Source of the DNA: Patulibacter sp.
GTDB lineage: Bacteria > Actinomycetota > Thermoleophilia > Solirubrobacterales > Solirubrobacteraceae
NCBI RefSeq assembly: GCF_030655195.1
Contig: NZ_JAURWA010000074.1
Location: forward strand, 1 to 38,261
DNA: 38,261 nt
Direction of reading: 5' to 3'
Positions 32,917 to 38,261 of this stretch are shown here, one piece after another. A program made the position numbers and the translations under genes. Positions within the stretch are counted from its first letter, which is position 1. Every line of letters begins with the position of its first letter. The notes under the pieces are model-generated. The model made no database searches. It saw nothing but the letters and a program-made list of their open reading frames with translations, and was not told where the DNA came from.

Positions 32917-33852
32917 TCAGGCCACCCGGTCGTCCCGGTCGACGCCGAGCAGGACGCGGAGCTGCCGGACGGCCGGCAGCAGCGGGCCCAACGGCCGGTC
33001 CGGATCGGTGACCGTCAGCAGCACGTCGCCGGCGACCCCCTCCGGCAGCCGCGGCAGCCGCCCGATGCCCGCGATCTCCTGCAGCTCGTCCTGGAGCTCG
33101 AGCAGGCCGAGCTGGCCGTAGCGGTCGATGTGCTCCTGGGCGTCGACGCGGGACTGCAGCGCCGCGCGCACGTCGCCCTCGCGCTCCAGGACCTTCGCGG
33201 TGCCCAGCCGCATGAGGACCGCCCACGCGGAGAGGCCGAACGCGCAGGAGAGGCGGACGACGAGGTCGAAGTCGACGACCGGGGCGCCGTCGCGGTCCGT
33301 CGTCGCGTGCCGGTCGACGAACGCGCGGGCGGCGGGGGCGGGGCAGAGGAGCTCCGCGGCGAAGGCGTTGGCGGCGCGCTCCCGCGGGTCGCTCGGGCGC
33401 TTCGGCGTCGCCGGCACCGTAGCGCTCGTGGCGGGCGCGAGCTCCGCCGCGGGACCGGACGCGGGGTCCTCGCGGCGGGCGCCCGCCTCGCCGGTGACCG
33501 CGCCGGCGGGGGACTCGACGGCCGACGGCGTCTCGGCCAGCGTCACGATGCGCGGCGCCGCGCCGTGGCCGAGGACGTGGTGGCCGACCTCGTGGGCGAC
33601 CGTGAAGCGCTGGCGGACGACGGCGTGGATGCCGTTGGTCGCGACGAGCCCGCGCCCGGGACGCGGCAGGTAGAAGCCGGAGCAGTTCTCCGGCAGCGAC
33701 GCGACGACGACGTCCAGGCCGAGCTCCTGCTCGGCGAGGGAGATCACGCACGGGAGTGGTTCGTGCGGGTCGACGCCGACGCGGTCGCGCACCTCGCGGG
33801 CCGCCTCGACGGCGTCGGGGATGTCGAGGACGGGGGGACCCGGGACGGTCAT
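32917..33852 (-). CDS. ImmA/IrrE-family metallo-endopeptidase
   Basis: This 311-residue zinc protease belongs to the COG2856 family, whose members cleave XRE-type repressors (ImmA on ImmR, IrrE on DdrO). The zinc motif is HEVGHH at residues 87-92, and the third-ligand helix is RERAANAFAAELLCP with Glu158 as likely ligand. Between them is an Ala/Pro/Glu-rich low-complexity insertion (about 104-155). A C-terminal helical region (about 190-311) has no clear match. No signal peptide is present, so it acts in the cytosol. TAGCCT lies eight bases before the ATG. It converges on the sigma/HTH pair, suggesting that the HTH protein is its substrate. Confidence 0.88.
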   Translation of the reverse strand: MTVPGPPVLDIPDAVEAAREVRDRVGVDPHEPLPCVISLAEQELGLDVVVASLPENCSGFYLPRPGRGLVATNGIHAVVRQRFTVAHEVGHHVLGHGAAPRIVTLAETPSAVESPAGAVTGEAGARREDPASGPAAELAPATSATVPATPKRPSDPRERAANAFAAELLCPAPAARAFVDRHATTDRDGAPVVDFDLVVRLSCAFGLSAWAVLMRLGTAKVLEREGDVRAALQSRVDAQEHIDRYGQLGLLELQDELQEIAGIGRLPRLPEGVAGDVLLTVTDPDRPLGPLLPAVRQLRVLLGVDRDDRVA

Positions 33853-33860
33853 CGGGCGGC

Positions 33861-33866
33861 AGGCTA
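33861..33866 (-). promoter_or_regulatory. -10 box for the ImmA/IrrE gene
   Basis: On the minus strand TAGCCT is followed by eight bases and the ATG at 33852. This suggests a very short or absent leader. Confidence 0.4.
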
Positions 33867-33926
33867 CCGCGACGCCCGGGCGGACCTGGACGCGCCGCGG
33901 ACGGATCGGCCGTGGCGCGGTGCCGC

Positions 33927-34532
33927 TCAGCCCAGCTCGCCGACCGTCCGCTGCAGCTCGGCCAGGGCGCGGCGGCCGCCCGGGCCCAGGTCGTCCGCGC
34001 GGGCGGCGAACGCGTCGGCCAGGCCGCGGTAGTACCAGCGGACGTCCTCGGCGCTGCCGGTGGAGAACCGCGACCACACCTCGTCGCCGACGGCGCGGTG
34101 GTCGGCGGCGATCGATCGGGCGTTGTGCAGCTTGTCGGCCAGCGACACGCGCAGCTCGTCGGGGCGCTCGTGCGCGATCGACGCGAGGTACTCGCGCTTG
34201 CGGTCGTGCCAGGGGGCCTTCTCGCTCTCCCCGGTCGTCGAGTCGGAGTTGGCCAGGACGATCCGGGCGACGTCGGCCCCGAAGCGCTCGCTGATCTCGG
34301 CGTGGGCGGCCATCCCGCCGCCGTCCTCGATGACGTCGTGCAGGAGCGCGCCGATGGCCTCGTCCTCCGAGGTCTCCATCTCCAGCGCGATCGCCGCGAC
34401 GGCGAGCAGGTGCGCGACGTAGGGGATGCGGCTGCCCTTGCGCAGCTGCCGGCGGTGGTGGCGCGACGCGTAGGCGAGCGCCTCGTCGAAGCGCTCGGTC
34501 GTCAGGGGCTCGTCGGTGAAGGTCTCGGGCAT
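33927..34532 (-). CDS. Small SpoT/Mesh1-like HD hydrolase
   Basis: This 201-residue protein has the sequence pattern of small alarmone hydrolases: His41 in YVAHLLAVA, the HD motif with acidic pair in ALLHDVIEDG (His65, Asp66, Glu69, Asp70) and LADKLHNARS (Asp133 and Asn137). In SpoT and Mesh1 these bind manganese and the guanosine part of (p)ppGpp or NADPH. No synthetase, TGS or ACT domain is present. The ATG at 34532 lies seven bases after GACCCT, a possible -10; an adjacent in-frame GTG at 34535 is an alternative. It is probably transcribed alone. Substrate may be (p)ppGpp, NADPH or something else. Confidence 0.78.
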   Translation of the reverse strand: MPETFTDEPLTTERFDEALAYASRHHRRQLRKGSRIPYVAHLLAVAAIALEMETSEDEAIGALLHDVIEDGGGMAAHAEISERFGADVARIVLANSDSTTGESEKAPWHDRKREYLASIAHERPDELRVSLADKLHNARSIAADHRAVGDEVWSRFSTGSAEDVRWYYRGLADAFAARADDLGPGGRRALAELQRTVGELG

Positions 34533-34539
34533 CACCGTC

Positions 34540-34545
34540 AGGGTC
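34540..34545 (-). promoter_or_regulatory. possible -10 box for the small HD hydrolase
   Basis: On the minus strand GACCCT is followed by seven bases and the ATG at 34532. It deviates from TANNNT at the first base, so support is weak. Confidence 0.3.
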
Positions 34546-34574
34546 GCGCGCGCGGCGGCGGATCTGACCCGCGC

Positions 34575-35489
34575 TCAGCGGAAGCTCACGCCGACCGGCG
34601 CCGCCGCCCCGGCGCTCACGACGACCCGCCCGCCGCGGGCGCTGCGCAGCCGGACCGTCAGCCGCTGCGTGCTGCCGGCCGGGCGCCGCATCGTCGTGGT
34701 GCGGACGGTGCGGCCTGCCTGGCGGACACGGACGGCGACCGCGAGGGTCCCGTCGCCGGCGGGAAGGGCGAGCCGGACCCGCAGCCGGCGACCCGACCGC
34801 TTCGCCCAGGGCGCGGCCATCGTCGCGGGCGTCGCGGGCACCGGTGCCGCGACGGGGGTGGTCGCGGTCGTCGCGCGGACGGCGTCGTCGGCGGCGGGGA
34901 GGCGCGGGCAGGCAGGGGCCTGCAGCGCCGAGACGGTGGTGCCCGAGGCCATCGGGCGGGCGAACTCCTGGACCCAGTACGGCCCGTCGAAGCCCGCGGC
35001 GATCCCGAAGCCGGCGACCGTGAACATCGGCGTCATCAGGTTCTCGCAGTGGCCCTTGCTGTCCAGCCACGCGGTCATCACCTCGCGGGCGGTGCGCTGG
35101 CCGGCGGCGATGTTCTCGCCGAACGCCGACCAGCCGAAGCCCGCGATCGTCAGCCGCTGCCCGGGGTCGGTGCCCTCGGGCGACTCGTGCGCGAAGAACC
35201 CGCGCGTTGCCATGTCCTCCGCGTAGCGCTGCGCGGCGATCCGCACCTTCGGGTCGACGACGACGGTGCCCAGGCCGGCGAGGTCGCGTTCCCGGTTGAC
35301 GAGGCAGCCCAGCGCGGCGGCGCTCCGCTCGACCCCGATGGTCGACGGCTCGGTGTCGACGTCGGCGCACGGGGAGGCGGCCGAGGCGACAGGTGCGCCG
35401 GCGGACAGGCCGAGGACGACGGTCAGGGCCGCGGCCAGGAGGGCGGACCACGGGCGGCGCGGGGCCCTCGCTCCACGGAGCCTGCTCAT
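34575..35489 (-). CDS. Secreted CAP-domain protein with C-terminal beta domain
   Basis: This 304-residue protein has a signal peptide (about 1-38, ending PVASA), a CAP domain (about 45-180) with LGCLVNRERDLAGL, GFFAHESPEG, WSAFGENIAAGQRT and the ending VQEFARPM. A Pro/Ala/Thr linker follows, then a C-terminal beta-rich domain of about 70 residues (RSGRRLRVRLALPAGDG onward). The upstream gene 35486-36448 has the same architecture, showing a tandem duplication. Its ATG overlaps that gene's stop as ATGA, so they form a translationally coupled pair. The frame stays open far upstream, but the signal peptide and overlap fix this start. Extracellular ligand binding is likely; the ligand is unknown. 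Confidence 0.88.
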   Translation of the reverse strand: MSRLRGARAPRRPWSALLAAALTVVLGLSAGAPVASAASPCADVDTEPSTIGVERSAAALGCLVNRERDLAGLGTVVVDPKVRIAAQRYAEDMATRGFFAHESPEGTDPGQRLTIAGFGWSAFGENIAAGQRTAREVMTAWLDSKGHCENLMTPMFTVAGFGIAAGFDGPYWVQEFARPMASGTTVSALQAPACPRLPAADDAVRATTATTPVAAPVPATPATMAAPWAKRSGRRLRVRLALPAGDGTLAVAVRVRQAGRTVRTTTMRRPAGSTQRLTVRLRSARGGRVVVSAGAAAPVGVSFR

Positions 35490-36448
35490 CGGAACGCCGC
35501 CGTGACGGTCCGCGTGCCGACCCGGACGGTGATCCGCCCGGCGTGGGCGGCAGGCAGCCTGAAGGTCAGCCGGTGGGTCCCGGCGGCGCGGGTGACGGTG
35601 CGGGTGCGGACGACCGCGCCACGCTGGCGGACGCGGACGACCACCCGGGTCGGGCCGGCGCCGGCGGGCACGGTGACGCGGACGGTCAGGCGGCGACGCG
35701 TGCGGAGGCCGGAGACCTTCGGGGTCTCCCCGGCGGTCGGGGCGGCCGGGGTCGCGGTCGCGGCGGTGCCGGCGGTCGCGGGCGGGGTCGTCGGCACGAC
35801 CGTCGCCGGGCCCGGGACGGCCGCCGCGGGCTGGGAGGCGGAGGGGGCGGCGTCGCCGGTGGGAGCGGGCACGGCCGGCGCGCGGGGACAGCTCACGGCC
35901 GGGCCGCTCGGCGCGGCGACGCCCATCGGCCGCGCGAAGACCTGCGCCCAGTACGGACCGTTGCCGGCCGTCGAGATCCCGAAACCGGCGTCCGTGAAGC
36001 CGGGCCGCATGATGTTCGCGCAGTGCCCGGCGCTCGCCAGCCAGGCGGTCATCACGGACCGCGGGGTGTCCTGTCCGCGGGCGATGTTCTCGCCGACGAG
36101 GGTCCAGGTGTAGCCGGCGTTCGTCAGGCGGTCGCCGACGTCGGTGCCGTGCGGCGCGACCGGCGGTGCGTCGTGGGCGAAGAACCCGCGCGCAGCCATG
36201 TCGTCGGCGTGCCACTGCGCGGCCTGTGCGGCCCGCGACTCGGCGGCGACCGGCAGCAGGCCGGCGGCCCCACGCTCGTGGTTGACGAGACAGCCGAGCG
36301 CCGCCGCGGAGCGCGCGACGCCGACCGTCGCCGGGGCGGCGTCGGCGTCGGGGCAGGTAGTGGCGGCCGAGGCGCCGGGGGCGGCGGCGAGCACGGCGAC
36401 GGTCGCGACACCGAGGGCGACGGCGAGCCGAGGGGTCCTGACGGGCAT
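35486..36448 (-). CDS. Secreted CAP-domain protein with C-terminal beta domain
   Basis: This 320-residue protein is the upstream member of a tandem CAP pair. It has a signal peptide (about 1-28, ending GASA), a CAP domain with LGCLVNHERGAAGL, RGFFAHDAPP, WTLVGENIARGQDTP and GHCANIM, ending near VFARPMG. A long Pro/Ala/Thr linker of about 70 residues precedes the C-terminal beta domain (RTRRRLTVRVTVPAGAG to the end), which resembles that of its neighbour and may bind the cell surface. No clear -10 or ribosome binding site was found upstream of the ATG. The 263 bases to the divergent gene at 36712 hold only that gene's promoter. Confidence 0.87.
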   Translation of the reverse strand: MPVRTPRLAVALGVATVAVLAAAPGASAATTCPDADAAPATVGVARSAAALGCLVNHERGAAGLLPVAAESRAAQAAQWHADDMAARGFFAHDAPPVAPHGTDVGDRLTNAGYTWTLVGENIARGQDTPRSVMTAWLASAGHCANIMRPGFTDAGFGISTAGNGPYWAQVFARPMGVAAPSGPAVSCPRAPAVPAPTGDAAPSASQPAAAVPGPATVVPTTPPATAGTAATATPAAPTAGETPKVSGLRTRRRLTVRVTVPAGAGPTRVVVRVRQRGAVVRTRTVTRAAGTHRLTFRLPAAHAGRITVRVGTRTVTAAFR

Positions 36449-36699
36449 GACCGTGGGATCGGCGGCCGGGCCGGTCTGGGGACGAGGTCGCAGGTCGCGC
36501 TAGACCGATGGCCGAGCCCGCCGCTGGACCCCGGCTGGACGCGTCGGGTCGTCGGTTCGGGCGGACTCGCGGTTCCAACCGCGGGTGGGCCGCTCGGGCG
36601 ATCGCGGGCGGATTTCGGCCCGATCTCGATGCGACCGCCGGCGGGCCTCGCCCATCGCCTTCGTGCAGCCCGAGCGCCACTGGTCGCCCCGCCGGTCGG

Positions 36700-36705
36700 C
36701 ATAGT
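36700..36705 (+). promoter_or_regulatory. -10 box for leaderless secreted-protein gene
   Basis: CATAGT, one base from the TATAGT form, ends six bases before the ATG at 36712. The GGAG in the six-base spacer is too close to the start to act as a normal ribosome binding site. Confidence 0.4.
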
Positions 36706-36711
36706 GGAGCC

Positions 36712-37626
36712 ATGCCTCGTTCACACCGTTCACCTGGCGTGGCGCCGCGCCGCTCGCCCGGCCTGCTCCGTCGCCGGCTAATGGCCGCAGCCGCGGTCGC
36801 CGCCCTCCTGGGTGCCGCTCCGGCGGTCGCGGCCGAGCTGCCGACGACGCCGACCGGCGACGTCCAGGTCTCGGTCACGACCGCCTCGGGCTGGACGGTC
36901 GAGGACCGCGGCCCGAAGACGTTCGAGGACCAGCGGGCCACCCAGCTCGTGCTGCGCCGGCCCGGCGGCGAGACCGACGCGGTGCTCTACCCCGAGAGCG
37001 CGGCCGGCGAGCTCTGCGATCCGCTCGCCGACGACTTCCACTGCATGCCGATGCGCACGATCTTCGGCCCGAAGCTGCGGATGGGTAAGAAGGGCCTCGT
37101 CGTCACCGACCAGGATGCCGACGGCGTCCCCGAGGTCGCGATGTCGCTCTTCACCGGTGGCGCGCACTGCTGCGTCATCACCGTGGGCTACTGGCGCGAC
37201 GCGTCGGGGGCCTGGAAGAGCGACCGCACCAACGGCGGCTCGATGGGCGGCGACCGCGCCGACGCCACGGGCCGCGTCCAGATCGCCGATCCCGCGTTCG
37301 AGGGCATGGATTGGTCCTACGCCGAGACGCAGCCGTACCTCACCTGGTCGCGCCTGGTCCCCGGCACCGGCTGGGTCGACGCGACGACGAAGGCCGAGCA
37401 CCGCCGCGAGATCACGTCGATGACCGGTGCGATCCGGCGCTTCGCGAGGCTGGGCGATGCCGAGTTCGCGATCCAGGCCGCGCGCGCCGTGCGGATCGGT
37501 CACCGCAAGGCCCTGGGCCAGACCCGGCGACTGGCCGCCGAGCGGCGGACCTACCGCCGCGCGTACGGCCGCGGCGACCTGCGCACGCTCGACCGGGCGC
37601 TGAAGCCGCTGACCGTCGTGCGCTGA
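36712..37626 (+). CDS. Secreted protein of unknown function with DxDxDG motif
   Basis: This 304-residue protein has a long signal peptide (basic residues 1-23, hydrophobic core 24-40, cut after AVAA). The mature part contains VVTDQDADGVPEVAM, where Asp133, Asp135, Asp137 and Glu141 form a calcium-binding loop like those of FG-GAP/VCBS or dockerin-type repeats. This is directly followed by FTGGAHCCVITVGYW with a Cys153-Cys154 pair; Cys102 and Cys111 could form a disulfide. The last 70 residues are basic and helical. I do not recognise the family. The start is fixed by the signal peptide and the CATAGT spacing, although the frame is open upstream. Confidence 0.78.
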   Translation: MPRSHRSPGVAPRRSPGLLRRRLMAAAAVAALLGAAPAVAAELPTTPTGDVQVSVTTASGWTVEDRGPKTFEDQRATQLVLRRPGGETDAVLYPESAAGELCDPLADDFHCMPMRTIFGPKLRMGKKGLVVTDQDADGVPEVAMSLFTGGAHCCVITVGYWRDASGAWKSDRTNGGSMGGDRADATGRVQIADPAFEGMDWSYAETQPYLTWSRLVPGTGWVDATTKAEHRREITSMTGAIRRFARLGDAEFAIQAARAVRIGHRKALGQTRRLAAERRTYRRAYGRGDLRTLDRALKPLTVVR

Positions 37627-37693
37627 GCGGCGGTCGCGCGAGTTCTCCGCGCGTTCACGTCTGAGGTCCTTGCGCCTGCCAACCTCCGCGGCC

Positions 37694-38261
37694 GTGGGCC
37701 TCCTGGACCTCATCCGGCCGCTGCGCGAGCACGCGCAGCGCCGGCGGATCGTGCTGCTCCTCGTGGCCGCGACCCTCCTCGCCGAGCTGCTCGACGTCAT
37801 CGGCGAGGGTCGTTCAGGCGTCTCCGGCGTCGCGTCGATCAGCGGCGCCGAGGCCCTCGCGTCCCTCGCGGGTCTCGCCACCGCCGGCCTCCTGGGCCGA
37901 CGGATCGCCCGCCCCGGACCGACCCGCGCGGGTCGCGTCCGCACCGCCGTTCTCCTGATCGTCGCCCTGCTCGGGGCGCTCCTGGTCCACGAGAGCACCG
38001 CGATGCTGCTCGACGCCGGCCACGGCGAGACGGCCGGGCAGCTCGTGGCCCACGTCGCGGCGGGCGTGCTGCCCGTGGCGTTCGCGCTCGGCGTGGTCGT
38101 CGCGCTCCTGGCCGGGGTGCACGTCGTCCGACGGGTCGCGGCGCGCCGTCGCGGTCGCGGACCGCTCGTCGTGGTCGTCCGCGCCACGCCGCGCCGACGC
38201 CCCGCCGCGCGTCGCGAAGCCGTCGTCCCCGGGCCGCTCCGCGCGCTCGGGATCGCCGGGC
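37694..38261 (+). CDS. Membrane protein, truncated by the window end
   Basis: An open frame runs from the GTG at 37694 to the window edge without a stop, at least 189 codons. The product starts GLLDLIRPLREHAQRRRIV and has about four hydrophobic segments: LLLVAATLLAELLDVI, an Ala/Leu/Gly stretch (ALASLAGLATAGLLG), VLLIVALLGALLVHE and LPVAFALGVVVALLAGVHVV. A long basic Arg/Val region follows. CAACCT lies eight bases before the GTG, the same geometry as other short-leader genes here. An in-frame TTG at 37670 is an alternative start. No family recognised; the end is missing. Confidence 0.55.
   Translation, partial: MGLLDLIRPLREHAQRRRIVLLLVAATLLAELLDVIGEGRSGVSGVASISGAEALASLAGLATAGLLGRRIARPGPTRAGRVRTAVLLIVALLGALLVHESTAMLLDAGHGETAGQLVAHVAAGVLPVAFALGVVVALLAGVHVVRRVAARRRGRGPLVVVVRATPRRRPAARREAVVPGPLRALGIAG

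Noticed and set aside
31187..33751. Minus-strand open frame of about 850 codons over the sigma/HTH genes
   Set aside because: It has Arg/Pro-rich composition and no homology, and it overlaps three well-supported genes.

Overview
The window is a very GC-rich, gene-dense chromosomal segment from an actinobacterium. High third-position GC, many GTG starts, TANNNT -10 boxes sitting 6 or 7 bases before start codons, a c-di-AMP (ydaO-type) riboswitch ahead of an NlpC/P60 wall hydrolase, and a homodimeric AceE-type pyruvate dehydrogenase all fit Actinomycetota. The mix of CAP-domain secreted proteins, P450 and flavin monooxygenase genes suggests a soil lineage, possibly Thermoleophilia/Solirubrobacterales; that placement is inference. 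No tRNA, rRNA, CRISPR array, transposase or phage gene was seen.

Layout. 1-776: no convincing gene; GC-rich minisatellites (27-bp and 18-bp units), hairpins, then a promoter with a GntR-like palindrome. 777-7125: a translationally coupled operon for pyruvate dehydrogenase E1, E2 and E3. E1 carries an acidic low-complexity insertion and E3 carries its own N-terminal lipoyl domain. 7298-10325: an HD phosphohydrolase, a cation:proton antiporter and a NudC-type NADH pyrophosphatase. 10549-17427: an oxidative catabolism block with aldehyde dehydrogenase, PucR-family regulator, Baeyer-Villiger-type flavin monooxygenase, cytochrome P450 and TetR regulator. The P450 promoter contains a clear TetR-type palindrome.

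17437-25163: a candidate envelope-glycan or glycolipid locus. It holds a zinc-cysteine NAD epimerase, then a run of GT2 glycosyltransferase, DUF2064 (TIGR04282-like) transferase, methyltransferase, membrane-anchored sulfite-oxidase-like molybdoenzyme and small membrane protein, followed by a beta-propeller lipoprotein and a divergent GT-C-like membrane glycosyltransferase. Its product cannot be named from sequence. 25177-29106: housekeeping-like genes (HD hydrolase, enoyl-CoA hydratase homologue, zinc-ribbon protein, HAD phosphatase, NmrA-like SDR, small conserved protein).

29167-38261: secreted and stress-related genes. These are a CAP protein, the riboswitch-controlled NlpC/P60 endopeptidase, an ECF-like sigma factor overlapping an HTH partner and converging on an ImmA/IrrE metalloprotease (a candidate proteolysis-controlled regulatory module), a small SpoT/Mesh1-like HD hydrolase, two overlapping CAP genes with a shared C-terminal domain, a secreted protein of unknown function and a membrane protein cut by the window edge.

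Because the DNA is so GC-rich, long open frames exist on the opposite strand of most genes. Calls here rest on recognisable protein families, stop/start overlaps, ribosome binding sites and the spacing of -10 boxes to starts.
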